A stretch of DNA of 64,000 nt from Metellina segmentata (Eukaryota; Arthropoda; Arachnida; Araneae; Tetragnathidae). Positions 21,645 through 33,260 of this stretch are shown here, in pieces. The stretch covers positions 83,927,627-83,991,626 of the forward strand of contig OX375878.1 of assembly GCA_947359465.1 (NCBI GenBank), written 5' to 3'. Position numbers and translations under genes: made by a program. Below the pieces are notes generated by a model that searched no databases, had not been told where the DNA came from, and worked only from the letters and a program-made list of their open reading frames with translations. Within the stretch, counting starts at the first letter, position 1; the number at the start of each line of letters is the position of its first letter.

Positions 21645-21984
21645 AAAGTGCACTTTTCTTCAAAAATAGTAAAATTTCAATTTCGATGTGGGAACAGAAG
21701 ATATTATTCGATCGAAAAAATATTTTACACCTTTCTTGTTGAACCCAGTGGACACCTCTTCCGCACTATTAGAATAGCAATATTGAAAAATAATTATATT
21801 TCCTACGCCGAGTAAAATTTTCCAATTTTTACCCAAATTTCCAAAATTCAAGTGCAATGCGGGGGCAGAAGATATTATCCAATCAAAAAAATATTTTACA
21901 CCGTGTTTATTGAACCCAGAGAGAGCCCTTTCCGCACTATTAGAATATTGATTTAAAAAAAAAAGTGTTTTTCGGCCCACCCTA
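21645..21984 (-). repeat. Right TIR of the 3.3-kb transposon
   Basis: Inverted copy of 18664-19002. It begins on this strand TAGGGTGGGCCG and ends AAGAAAAGTGCACTTT. Confidence 0.9.
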
Positions 21985-21992
21985 CTATTCAT

Positions 21993-22400
21993 TGCAGGCT
22001 GGTGATTGCCCACTGGAATACGCACGTTTTGTTTGTGAACAGAACTTTCAGCTTATGTTCTCTTTACAGCCGAAGATTCTTTCACACCTGAAGGAATGTA
22101 CACGATGGCCATATGAGGGTGTATGACAATCCCTAAACGACACGAACACAAGTTAGGCAACAATGGTTTGCCGTCAATATCTGGGAGGGAGTATTATCGA
22201 ACAGTTTTTGGTAGCTCTCCATACCGACTCGATGGGAATATTCGCACATCGCAGAAATTGTTGCCGGAACTGCTGAGAAATGTTCCTGTCTGTTCTCCCT
22301 TTGATGTGGTATCAGCACGAGACGAGGCATTAGCACATTGCCGCATCGTTGTATGTGGTGTTTTGAGCAGTACTTTGGGGATCGATGATGATAGGCCGGG
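21993..22400 (+). pseudogene. Mariner-like transposase, central piece
   Basis: Across shifting frames it reads ILFTAEDSFTPEGMYT, NDTNTS, QQWFAVNIWEGV, YRLDGNIRTSQKLLPELLRN, then PHRCMWCFEQYFGDR. The arrangement FTxEASFTxEG / FxVNIWxGI / LPELLxNVP is that of a mariner-family transposase core. It has several frameshifts and stops. Confidence 0.6.
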
Positions 22401-22914
22401 GTGAACCCTCATTTGGTCATGTTCACCCGATTTATCATGCAATGATTTTTCACACAGCATCGTGTACGATATTCTAGTTGCAGCTCTAATTGTCCGAGAA
22501 GGCCAGGAATATTTGAATACGCAATCTTTGCTGTCAGGCTCTGTTAGTGATAGTAACATCGAGCACCGACAGTGAATCTGTAAGTGAATATCTGCCAAAA
22601 TAAAATTAGGGTTGATAAAAAGTTCGTCATATACTGGCTGTCTCATTTCCGCACCTTTGTGAAAAATACACTCACTGCCAATAGTTAAGCACGAAAGGTA
22701 AAATGCGAAAAAAACGACAAGTGCATCTTTGATTGACACGAAATGCGGCAAGAAATTAGCAAATAGGTTTATGCATGAAACAAAACAAAGAATTAAATAC
22801 AAAGATGAAAACAATATTGAATTTTCATAAATTATAAGATGAAGTCATATTGGAGTCACTAACAGAATGACGTATAAATCCAAAACAAATAAACAAAACT
22901 GACATTAATAGGGT
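22401..22914. other. No gene recognised
   Basis: A 206-codon minus-strand frame (22194-22814) crosses this stretch. It has a hydrophobic start but no known motif, and its 3' part overlaps the plus-strand transposase relic, so I treat it as chance. Confidence 0.4.
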
Positions 22915-22927
22915 ATGTGACCACCCC

Positions 22928-23262
22928 TCATCCCCATACAAAAATTACAGCGTGTGACCATGCTTTCCAAGAGGTGATCAACCACCCCAGAGTCGAGTAA
23001 TCGCTATTCCTTCTATAGAGCAGTTCGCAACTCTGTGAGAGTAGTTGGGGTGAGAAACATGCAGACACAGCACGGCCGAGGGCATCCCAAAGATTCAATG
23101 GGATTAAACTCTGGCGAGTACGTCGGCCAAACCATACGCGCAATTCCCTCACTCTCCAGGTAATCATCGACGATGCCAGCTATACGGGGAAGCGTATTAT
23201 CTTTCATTAAAACGAAAGAAGGACCAACTGCTGCAGCGTACAATCTCACAGTGGGAAAGTGG
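22928..23262 (-). pseudogene. Tc1-like transposase, C-terminal fragment
   Basis: AAAVGPSFVLMKDNTLPRIA, DDYLESEGIARMVWPTYSPE, FNPIESLG and a frameshifted WDALGRAVSA-type tail. The Asp of KDN and the Glu of NPIE are visible. It ends against the complete element that starts at 23271. Confidence 0.8.
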
Positions 23263-23270
23263 TTTATTAC

Positions 23271-24785
23271 TACACTGATTGACAATTGCTAAGGAAAAAA
23301 CACAATTTTTTAAATAATTAGTAATATTCATTGATTAAAGAAACGAAACTTAGTATATATTTAATTAAGATACTATGCATTAAGTATAATGCAAAATGTT
23401 ACAGCTTTTGGCACATGGAAAAGCAAGATAATAAAAAGCGAAAAAAATCTGCTCCTTAGAGCAATTTCCAAAGTCTCGAAAAATGTTCTTTCTATCCAGA
23501 ATCATGACAGATATAGTCATTCAGTAAGAATTGAAGCCTCCTTGCGCACTAATGCACACTTAGAAACTGCTATACATGCTCTCCACCAAACAGTCGAAGA
23601 GTGCTTGGGGGTTATTGTCCCATTCCTCTCTCGAAGCAATTTTTAGCGCCTGAACAGTTTGGGGTGGATGATTCCTTTGTGAAGCACTTCTACAAAGATC
23701 TTCCCAAGAATGTTCAATAGGATTTAAGTCCGGTGAATACGCAAGCCATTCCATGCGCTCAATATCTTCGCTCTCTAGTGTCTCAAAGACATCACCTGTC
23801 CTGTGTGGGCATGAATTGTCACCCATGAACAGAAAGTCTGGACCCACTGCACTCCGAAATAAACGAACATGACCCTGGAGAATCTCCGTGCAATACCGCT
23901 GCGATGTAAAGGCGCCAGCGTCAAAGATGTGTGCTGTGTTCTGCCATTATGCATAATGTCTGCTCACACCATGACCCTTCGGCCTTAACGATCAACCAAC
24001 CTCACGAGCATTCTGTGGTGTGTAACGGATACCCCGCTCTCTCCACAGTAGTTGGTATCCAGAATCCCTCTTCACGGTGAATCGGGATTCGTCGGAGAAC
24101 ATGACACTGGACAACTGTTGATGATTCCAACGAATGCGTTCTTTACACCAGCGTTACTTTTCCCGACGATGGCGTGGTTGTAACGGAACGCAATGAATAG
24201 GCTTCCGTGTATACAAGCGAGCTTGATTTAATCGCAGAGACATTGTTTTTCAGATACACGAGTGCCGGTAGTGGTTGCAAGCTCTGAACCAATCTGTCCC
24301 GGAGTGAGATCTTTATTCCTGTTGGAGATATATGTGCATCATCTCTGGGTGTGGTGCTCCTATCACGACCACCAACTTGCTTTCTCAAAGCATTTCCACC
24401 TTCCGCGGCTCTTTATTACCGCAAAATAACGCTTTGTGACACGCATTGCTGCGGCACCTTGGGAGACACTTTGCACAGCTTCGAGCAGCCCGCATACGGT
24501 CAAATTCACTCAAACGATGCATTACAGACATTCTCCACTTGATACTTGCATCGGAAGACGGAATTTATCTAAACGGCTTTCAAAACCTTAAATCGTGATT
24601 TTCTTTACATACTTTACTGTTTGAAATTTCACTTAATAAACAGCTCGCGTGCGCTGTCTTTTATACTGATAAGAGACCTCTTGCTCTACAGCACCCTCTG
24701 CCCTTACATTTTCTACGATAAAGCGGCTTTCCGAATCGCAGTTTTGAATAAATCGGTTGTTCCTTAGCAATTGTCAAGCAGTGTA
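23271..24785 (-). mobile_element. Complete but dead Tc1-like element
   Basis: Terminal repeats TACACTGATTGACAATTGCT (23271 on) and, inverted, TACACTGCTTGACAATTGCT (ending 24785), both including TA. The length of 1515 bp is usual for Tc1. It lies against another Tc1 fragment, suggesting nested insertion. Confidence 0.88.
23560..24531 (-). pseudogene. DD34E Tc1-like transposase
   Basis: It starts MSVMHRLSEFDRMRAARS. The first catalytic region is SSVMFSDESRFTVKRDSGYQ. The intact C-terminal frame (23560-23847) reads AVGPDFLFMGDNSCPHRTGD then ERMEWLAYSPDLNPIEHSWE. I count 34 residues between the Asp of GDN and the Glu of NPIE. Several frameshifts and stops lie between 23850 and 24500. Confidence 0.85.
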
Positions 24786-25167
24786 GTTTATTCTAGCATT
24801 CATGCATTCTTAATGCTTAACACTGGTTTTCCCCAATAACTTATCTACGGCCCTTTCATCATTTGCTAACTCATCTGTTGTTTTAAATCTGTTAACATCT
24901 TTTCCTGCAACTATTGCCCTTACAAAACTTGCCACTGGGGCAAGTGCAGACTAATTTGCACGAACTCCCCAGTGAACTTTTGAGGGGTAAGTGCAGACTA
25001 GGGCCTAACTCTTGTAAAAAACAAAGGGCAAATAATTGGTGTTATTCTTAAACAGAAAGATAGAAACTAGTTACATGAAAAAGTTCATAAAAAGTGGGTA
25101 ATATAGATGAATGTTCGTGAATTTCAAAGATCATTTACAATTTGATACACCAAGTGGAAATTTACCA
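24786..25167. other. No gene recognised
   Basis: Contains two GGGGCAAGTGCAGACTA-like direct words near 24937 and 24988. Nothing else is seen. Confidence 0.4.
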
Positions 25168-25491
25168 AGTAATTTCAATTAACGTCGTACTAGAGCAACA
25201 CAACGGGCTATTGACGACGGTATGGAATCAGTCCCTGAAGGGAAAGATCCGAAGACAACACCTCGTAATTTTGAACCACAGTCAGATGACGAGGCAACAC
25301 CTGAGCTGGCACCCCACTCTCCAAACTTCCACACCAACCCAACGCGAGGACTTTCGGCCACGACAGGTTTAAGGTGCACCAGCCGCCTCTACAACATACG
25401 CTTACAAACATCCATGCCCGGACTCGGATTTGAACCAAGAACCTTCCGATCTAGAGGCTAACACCTTAACCACTATACCGGTTGGTCAGCC
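25168..25491 (-). repeat. tRNA-derived SINE, best-preserved copy
   Basis: On this strand it starts GGCTGACCAACCGGTATAGT then GGTTAAGG (box A, near 25475) and GGTTCAAATCC (box B, 25426-25436), with tRNA-like spacing. The body reads TCGTGGCCGAAAGTCCTCGC then GTTGGTGTGG, and the tail GACGTTAATTGAAATTACTT. Confidence 0.8.
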
Positions 25492-25497
25492 ACCAAG

Positions 25498-27419
25498 TGG
25501 AAACAAAAGGTGTTCTTTGAAACTATCCCTGAAAGTTATACCTCGCTTCAGCACATTCTAATGGCGAAATTATGAAAGTGCAGATCCTATGCTGTAGAAT
25601 CCTCTGGATGGCTATTATTATAGACCCACTACGCACTTTCCCTGAAAATGTACTTACCCCACTTTACCCTATAACAATGAGATCGCGAACATTTGAAAGT
25701 CAACTGTCATTCCCTTTAAAATAATTTAAGAAATTTATAAAGTGACAATATTTTTCTTCTCTGTAATAAAAGATCTGCCTTGGTATTATTCTTGTAAAGG
25801 TCTGCCTTGGTATTGGACAACATTAAATGATTGTCTCTTTTAAGACCTTAAGCAACAGATTAAAAAGCAATATACTGACATTTTCTTCATATGGATGCAT
25901 ATTACAAGTTTCAAATGACCACCAGCCAGTTGAAAACACAAAATTCAATTTTATCTGACAAATCATAAAAGCAGAACACTAAATATTCATTCACAAAATT
26001 ATATGCTACAATTTTGTCTAATTCAGTGTGTATATTCGTTGTATAAACAATTTTTCTAAGACGTCTCTCAATATATCCAATTCTCAATGCCAATGGCCTT
26101 ATCTGTGAACTCAGAAAGTTCTCTTTAACCGTTTGTTTTTACATCCTGGGTTTTGTGACAGCTTCATTGCACATTTCTGGTTGCCTTTAAGATAGACAAT
26201 TTTATATCTTGTACAAACAAATTTAAACAAAAAAATTTACACATCTAATATTTAGCTTTTACACTTACAAAAGTATTTATTATATACAGTTTGTAAGAAC
26301 AAATAAACTGCAAAAATTTCTCAAATAAATTGAAACTTCAATATTTTTGCTGATAGGATAAAGGGATGGAGCAAGAATCAGTTCTCACAAGTAAATTTCA
26401 TTGAAAATTTGTGTCTATCTTTTGGCTTTTCTGGATAAGCTGCATTAACTGGTCCATTACCCTCAATAAAAAAAAATATTGCAAGAAAACTACGATGAAG
26501 ACAACTGTGGAATTTTCAAAACACATAATATACATTTTGATCAACAGGTTGAGTCAAAATTCACGAAAGGGTTTCAATACTTAGCAACTCCTTTAGTGTT
26601 TTGTTTAAAATTTACAATACCAAAGAACAGCGATGAAAAATCTGTGACAAGCCAAGACATTTTGTGCGACACATACTATTGTTTACGGACGATCTTAGCC
26701 CAAGAAGTCCATGCACGCTGCGCTTACTTCGCTATCTTGTGCTTATGAGAGGAATGAATGTAGTACAAAGTCCGGAATAGTCACAATCCGGACGTTTTGC
26801 TAACCAGCGTTTTTTTCTATCTTCTTCCTCTTTAAAGAACAATTTTTAAAAACAAGGCGTTCAACCTGGACCAAATTGATGAAACAAAGCAAAATAACGG
26901 AGATGTTCAGAGTAAATAGCACACAGAAAAATTAGATTTGCAAGAAAATTTGTTGCATTGTATTAAAAAGTTTTTTTAATTATTCCTATTTATATATCTG
27001 TTATTTTAGTATTGCAAACGTGTTTCGGACGTAAATAACGAGTAGAAGAATTTGTGTGAGGGAAAAGGAGGGGGGTTAGTTTAGGGGTTTTATGACCAAA
27101 AAGCTGCAAATAATCCAAAATCCGGAATGGCCGAGGTCCGGATTTTGGACTGTACTTTCTTCGAGTAAAAAGTATTTCGAAAAGACCAACACAACTGTAA
27201 AAAATAAAATAGAACCCATGCCTATGAAGTACCAGCATATTGTAAACTCGTTACTTGACCAATTCAGCAAAATATTTAATGAATTTAGTCTACAGTTCTT
27301 TGGAATTAAATGGTTTCCAACGGGTGCAACTTGATGATATTTAGATTCAAATTGCAGAATTCCAAGACAATATCTGGTCTAAAGTGTTCGACTTGAGGTC
27401 CAAGTTTGAGAATCTGGAA
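25498..27419. other. No gene recognised
   Basis: Frames at 26479-26748 and 27092-27334 show no firm motif. The latter may be the degraded upstream part of the hAT fragment that follows. Confidence 0.4.
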
Positions 27420-27710
27420 AGAAATAGTTTAGAGAATGAAGAGTGCCACTACGAACAGGAAAATTTTAGTGCTTGGAACTGATTACCGGACACTTAGCAC
27501 CCAGGAAACTCTAGCGGTGGCTTTACTCACAATTTTTTCCTCTACGTACTTGGTTGAGGCCGTATTCTCGGCGTATAGTATTACAACCAATACAAGAAAC
27601 CAACTGACAGATGAAGTTAGTAGTGCTTGCTTGGGTTGAAGTGCACGCAATACCAACCTTCAATTGAAGATTTAGCAAATGCAGTTCCGACAAAAAAAGT
27701 CACTAATGTA
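27420..27710 (+). pseudogene. hAT transposase dimerisation-domain fragment
   Basis: Reads DYRTLSTQETLAVALLTIFS, STYLVEAVFSAYSITTNTRN, QLTDEVSSACLG and, one frame away, LGLKCTQYQPSIEDLANAVP. The order STYLxExxFS...TKxRNxL...LRxxL...PxIxxL is typical of the hAT C-terminus in ZBED5/SCAND3-like proteins. It is frameshifted near 27630. Confidence 0.7.
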
Positions 27711-27972
27711 AATATTTTTTTTTTTGCTTTTTTAATAAATAAATATATCAAAAATATAACTTTTACCCGGACTGCAAATATCACAATATTATGGATACTT
27801 CTAAATGTGACACGGTACCCGAATAAGCACGTTTTTTTTAAGGTTTTCGACACACTAGAGCTCAAAAGGTTCACGTTCACTGCCATAGAATCTTATACAG
27901 TAACGAAACAAACAAATTTAACGCTAGGTGCGAAAAATCAAATATTTTAAATGGCATCCATCTAAAATACAT

Positions 27973-28689
27973 GGTTCCCACACCTTTATCCAAAAAAAAT
28001 TCAAGGACTTTTAAGGACTTTTCAAAATCAAAAAAATATTTTTCAAGGACCTAAAATTTTTTATAACGACCTAAAACAAGGCATACACAAAAGTTGTAAG
28101 TTAAAAAGAAAAATATAAAAAAAAATAATAATAATAATTTTTTTATACAACTGTTAGTCAAGAAAGGGAAAGGTTATTGTCAATTTTGGGAACAATTTGG
28201 ATTTTCTTATCTCACAGAACCTGATTTTTTTTTTGCAGAGTGGGCTTCTTGTTTCAATGCTAATTTTCAGGCTACTTGCACACATATCGATTTCTGTCGT
28301 GCGATAAAATATCGTACGATAAATTCTTTTGGTGGCACGAAGAAGAGTATGAGAAGCGGCCGTCTTAATGGAGACCAGAAGTGCCAACTTAGACGGATAG
28401 CCATACTGTGGAGATCTAGACCTAGTATTATAAGTATATCACATAGTGTCAAAGCGTGAAACACCGGTTTCATTCAGAATGAGGCTCAAATGGCACACAT
28501 GCTGTGGAGGAAACTAGTCTGGACAATTTCCAATGCAAGACGAAATTACTTAATTATGTACTTGTTTTAAAAAAAATCTCAAGTACTTTCAAGGACTTTT
28601 CACCAAGTTCTGTAATTTTCAAGGATATTCAAGGGCCCCTAGTTAGGAAAAAAAAATTCAAGGACTTTTCAAGGACCGTGGGAACCCTG
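27973..28689. mobile_element. hAT-type MITE, copy 1
   Basis: Terminal repeats GGTTCCCAC at left and GTGGGAACCCTG at right, with AAATACAT / AAATATAT (7 of 8) as target duplication. Subterminal CAAGGACTTTT motifs repeat at both ends. No transposase is present. A second copy lies at 32112-33260. Confidence 0.75.
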
Positions 28690-29834
28690 AAATATATTTG
28701 ATTGACCCTTTCCAAGGCATTTTCTTAGTACTTCAAATTTCAGGTGTTGTTAGAACTGGAGAATATGTTCCTAACTGAGCATGGCCTGCCTGATAGATCC
28801 CTCTCTGAGCCCTGTTCCCCCAAAAGGCTAGTCATTGATTTACTTGGAGAACCTTTCACAACAATATAATGCCAAGGACATGCTTATTGGGTCAGAATTA
28901 TTGATCCTTGGGTTTGATAGTTAAGTTTTACAATTTCTGTATGCTATTCAGTCAAGAATACATCCATGGTTAATCCCCAATATCTTTATAAAATAGCTGT
29001 AGAAAAATAAAAAAATTACAATTTTTAAAACTTGAGACACTATCAATCATGACTTTTGGCCAACCCCGTGTAATGCTGACCAACTTAAATATTTTAGTTT
29101 TGCTTTTCATTCAAGCATGTAAAAGCAAAAATTTAGTTTTTCAGGAAACACACGTTTCAACTAATATTTCACAGTTGCTTAAAAGCCTGTAAGATCTACT
29201 TAAAACTGCTTTTCATTATGATTTGTCTGCTGCAGTGGTTTTCCTCATTTTGACAGTCCCAACAACATTTGATCACCACACTCAGAGAAAAGACCTTATC
29301 GAACAAGTGGACAGGTGACATTAACAAGATGCTAAACACTGCAATAGAGCTCCCAATTGATCCATCTTCTACCAAACTCTTAACAGTCTCTTAACTTATA
29401 CCAGTGAGCAAGAATGCCATAAGGGATTTGTTTATTGATCAAGAGTAGTTATGGATCACATGGATAAGGACAGGGGAAATCTTACCAACTGAAGATTTAT
29501 TGCAGGCATTCAAAGTGGACAAAACAGGTTTTTCTCATTTTCAAAATATGGCCAAAATGGCAAAACACTCAACAAGACTGTTAATGGAATATATCATCGA
29601 TGACTACCCCTGCTGATTCAACATCAAAGTAAAACATCACTCATGGGTCGAAAGTGCATGCCATTTCTTCTTTTGATGTAGTATGTTAGAACACAAAAAG
29701 GCTGCTTGATAAACTATTTTGCCATCCAGCATGAATTCAGCAAAATGATGACTCACTCAGGTAGTAGAGAGAAGAGATCTTATGTCCATGAGATTGCTGA
29801 TTTGAAGAGCAGAGATGACATCATGAGATTTGAA
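28690..29834. other. Unassigned, possibly degraded coding repeat
   Basis: Weak plus-strand protein-like stretches in shifting frames (for example TGDINKMLNTAIELPID, MNSAKMMTHSGSREKRSYVH). I do not recognise the family. Confidence 0.3.
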
Positions 29835-30232
29835 CAGGTAACCCTCGTATAGCACGGTACTTCTATAACACGGTACCAAAACTGCGGCATCCCTCATGTA
29901 ACACGCTTATATTCTCCATATTACACAGTTTACAATAGCAATGATATTCTATATAAATAAGAAAAGAGTGTTTGTTTGTACATTGAATATTTTCGACCGC
30001 TGTATGTTCATTTCTGTATTCTATATAACACGGTTTCAGTTTCCATATAACACGGTACATATTATGACCCGAGGTTTGGCTAACCCGATTTCTATATAGC
30101 ACAAATATCTTATATCACAATTCCCATATAACACAGTATGCAATATCAAAATTTGTGGGACTTGTGCGTTTCGTATTACACGGATTCACTATAGCACGAC
30201 AATAATCCACCGTCCTATACAAGGGTTACCTG
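29835..30232. mobile_element. MITE made of TATARCACGG motifs
   Basis: Terminal repeats CAGGTAACCCTCGTATAGCA and the inverted TATACAAGGGTTACCTG bound 398 bp. About nine copies of TATAACACGG/TATAGCACGG-like words fill the inside. Confidence 0.7.
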
Positions 30233-30467
30233 TACATCTTAGGAAGACACATTGCACAATATACAAAAACTTTGTTCTTCTTGGAGCAGATGGATTGGTT
30301 AGATATATGGAAAGTACTTTGATATGTAAATTGATTATTTTCAAAGTAAAGAAATTTGTTGACAGGCCTATCCAAGTTCCAGTGCTCCTGCCATGTTGTC
30401 TATAGAGGTATATAAGTGAGAGGGTGACTGATGTGTTCAACAAGTAGGACATGATACTTATTAAATA

Positions 30468-31653
30468 CAGTCGAGTCCAATTATTGCCAGCTCGGATACA
30501 GCAAAATATTGGTTATTAAGGTTTTTTTTCTGTCCTTGTGGAACTACAGTATTAAATACGTAGTGCTAAAAAGATCACATATAGCGAAGCATTGGAGCGT
30601 GAATATCAGACACTGTGAAGTTTTGGGTGCTGGCAAGGAACCCCCCCCCTTTTTATTTCCAATTGCGGACCACAAAAACGATAGAGAAGAGAGGCAATGG
30701 AGAAAAATTTGTGAGAAACATGGGAGAAGAGGTTTTGCTTGTTGGTTGTTTATTGGTTACTAGTTTTAACTTTGAATCGTAAACTGGATATAGGAGGACA
30801 GTTGTGATTTTGCCTTGTTATCGTTATGTTACAAGGCAGAGTATATAGCAAGCAGATTGGTTCTTTGGGAAGGTTTAGTAGTGCTTTAATCAAAATGTGT
30901 AACATCAAAACTGTAGCCTTTAGATATGGGCATAATAAAATGTGTGAAAGTGTATTTCAGATCTCAGATAATTTGACGTGTTCTTTAGAATCTAGAAACT
31001 GATCTGCATTAAGATTGCTTGCCAATTTTTAGATGATGCCTGCTGTTTGGCTCAATCGAAAACCATCCAAAACTGCTGGAAACATGCAGAATTTTTAGGG
31101 AGACTTGGGGATTCAGATTTTTTATTTCTGAGCCTGATCCTGAAGAAAGTTCCCTGTGGAAAAATTTACAGGAAAAAAGAATTTTGGATGTGGTGATGTT
31201 ACTTTTGCTGATTATTTTGCAAGCGATTGCAATGTAAAAATTGAAGCACAAACAACAGATGATGACATCATTGCAGCAGTGTTACAAAATACTTCTGATG
31301 ATTCCGAAGAGGAAGACATTGAAGTAAATAGACAATTAGTGACATCAAAATCTGAGATGGACAGTCTTCAAAATTTGTGTGTGTTCTTTGAAACACATAA
31401 CATTGACTGCCGTGATAATTTTAGTACACTGGGAAAAGAAATATACAACTGCATTGTAAATTCAATTTTTCAAAAGAAAGTTACAGAATTTTCCCACTAA
31501 TATGAAACAAAGTTTTAGCTTTAGTGTGAAAATTCTTTTGTTCTAGAACATGCGGGTAAGTCCATTTTTTTATTATATCCCATACAACGAATATCAGATA
31601 TAACGAATAATTTTCAGTGTTTTGTACGATTTCACTATATGCGTGCTCGACTG
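30468..31653 (+). mobile_element. Tigger/pogo-type element, internally deleted
   Basis: TA followed by CAGTCGAGTCC at the left and TGCTCGACTG then TA at the right. Interior remnants of a transposase N-part (30580-30740, ERQWRKICEKHGRRG) and C-terminal tail remain; the catalytic core is deleted. Confidence 0.75.
31156..31500 (+). pseudogene. Tigger-like transposase C-terminal tail
   Basis: 115-codon frame reading FADYFASDCNVKIEAQTTDD, DIIAAVLQNTSDDSEEEDIE then MDSLQNLCVFFETHNID. An acidic stretch followed by a helical tail with xLxxLxxFxE is typical of pogo/Tigger C-termini. There is no DDE motif. Confidence 0.65.
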
Positions 31654-32111
31654 TACTTTATTAAGTTGTGCTATAGGATTCCCACTTTTTAAGGAAAAGA
31701 AAAACTAGGCCTTTTTAAGGCAATTTTTTATTGTTTAAGGCTACATTTCAGAGATTACAAAAGATTGACCCATAAGTAGCTCAGGGGAAAAAGATTTTTA
31801 TAAGAATTGGGTGGTTTAAGATCTCCATGAACCCAGTTTTAAAAACATTAATTATAAAACATCATTCAACCTAAAATATTATGTCATCAATATTTAATGA
31901 CACTTAACCTTGGATAAACATCATTGATCGTAGTTTTTGAACCGAGCTGAAAAATAGTGATCTAGTGAAAAGATTTTTAAAGAATTTTCAACAAATACTA
32001 AAACTTTTTTAGGGCCATCAAAAACTAAAATTTAAAAAAATCAGGCCTTCTTAAACTCTGAGTAATTAATTTCTAATGTTGCTTTAAGGTAATTAGTAAA
32101 CACAATAACAT
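31654..32111. other. No gene; possible hAT-like remnant
   Basis: GGATTCCCACTTTTTAAGG at 31677 and AGGCCTTCTTAAACTCTG near 32045 look like decayed inverted ends of a hAT-type element. No coding sequence is seen. Confidence 0.35.
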
Positions 32112-33260
32112 GGTTCCCACACCTTTATACAAAAAACATTCAAGGACTTTTAAGAACTTTTCAAAACCAAAAAAATATTTTTCAAGGACCTAAATTTTTT
32201 TTATAACGACCTAAAAAAAAGGCATACACAAAAGTTGTCAGTTAAAAAGAAAAATGTAAAATATATATAGATATATAAAAAAAAGACAAATTTTTTTAAA
32301 CTACTGAGAGAAAAAAAGAAAGGTTGTCATCAATTTTGGTTATAAATTAGATTTTCTTTTCTCACAGAACTTATTTTTTTTTGCTGCAAACTGGGCTTCT
32401 CGGCTCAATACTAACTAACAGGCTACATGCACACATATCGATTTCGGTCATGCGAAAAATATCATGCGACAAATTATTTTGGTGGCACGAAGAAGAGTAT
32501 GGGAGCTTGCACACAGTTCGATCTACAAGACACAATCTACATTTTGCTGTCATCCACTGCCACGACAGATGATTGTCATGGTTTATTTTGTTTGAGAAAC
32601 AAAACAAATCAAAAGTTTTGACTGGTGTTAGGGCTTTTTTATTCTCCAGTCTAAGTTTCTATCTCTGCGATCGTTAAAGATAGTGAAAATTTCAAGGGAT
32701 TTGAAATCTGCATTAAATTTTACAACCAAAAAATATCTTAAATGTGATTTAAAATAAATTTTTTTTTTTTTCAATTGTAAATATTATATTTTTGCAATAA
32801 AAATTTGGCTTCATTTCTTTGAATGCGTGCCAGGTTTCCAATGACGTCCTGACAGCTAAATATACGGTTTCCTAAGAAAGTGGTGCTGTTATCTAACGGT
32901 CGTCATACGTCATAATGTGGGGCATAACAAGGTGGCCGTCTTAACGGAGTCCAGAGGTGCCAATTTAGACGGACAGCATACTGTGGAGATCTAGACCTAG
33001 CATTATAAGTACATCACATAGTGTCAAAGCGTGAAACACCGGTTTCATTCAGAATGACGCTCAAATGGCGCACCTGCTGTGGAGAAAAGTAGTCTGGACA
33101 AGTTCCAATGTAAGACAAAATTACACAATTATGTACTAGTTAAAAAAATCAAGTACTTTCAAGGACTTTTCACCAAGTTCCGTAATTTTCAAGGACTTTC
33201 AAGGGCCCCTAGTTAGTCAAAAAAAAAATCAAGGACTTTTCAAGGACTGTGGGAACCCTG
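32112..33260. mobile_element. hAT-type MITE, copy 2, carrying a nested insertion
   Basis: Same ends as 27973-28689, with target duplication AATAACAT / AATAACAA (7 of 8). Relative to copy 1 it holds about 430 extra bases between GAAGAGTATGGGAGC and GGCCGTCTTAACGGA (about 32495-32935), including a Helitron-like module. Confidence 0.75.
32640..32930 (+). mobile_element. Helitron-like fragment
   Basis: Contains GATCGTTAAAGATAGTGAAA, ATTTGAAATCTGCATTAAAT and AATGACGTCCTGAC, the internal modules of the element at 624-1578. Neither terminus is clear. Confidence 0.5.

Larger units (their letters stand above)
18664..21984 (-). mobile_element. 3.3-kb DNA transposon with 340-bp TIRs and 8-bp TSD
   Basis: The outer ends are TAGGGTGGGCCG on both sides, flanked by identical CTATTCAT (18656-18663 and 21985-21992). 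The terminal inverted repeats are about 340 bp (18664-19002, 21645-21984). Each consists of two diverged copies of a unit of about 170 bp with ATTCTAATAGTGCGGAA, GTGTAAAATATTTTTT and ATAATATCTTCTG. The interior carries one large minus-strand ORF, now broken. An 8-bp duplication suits hAT or P-like elements; I could not assign a superfamily with confidence. It sits inside an older mariner-like transposase. Confidence 0.88.

Noticed and set aside
22194..22814. 206-codon minus-strand frame with hydrophobic N-terminus
   Set aside because: It overlaps an evident plus-strand mariner relic and shows no known motif.
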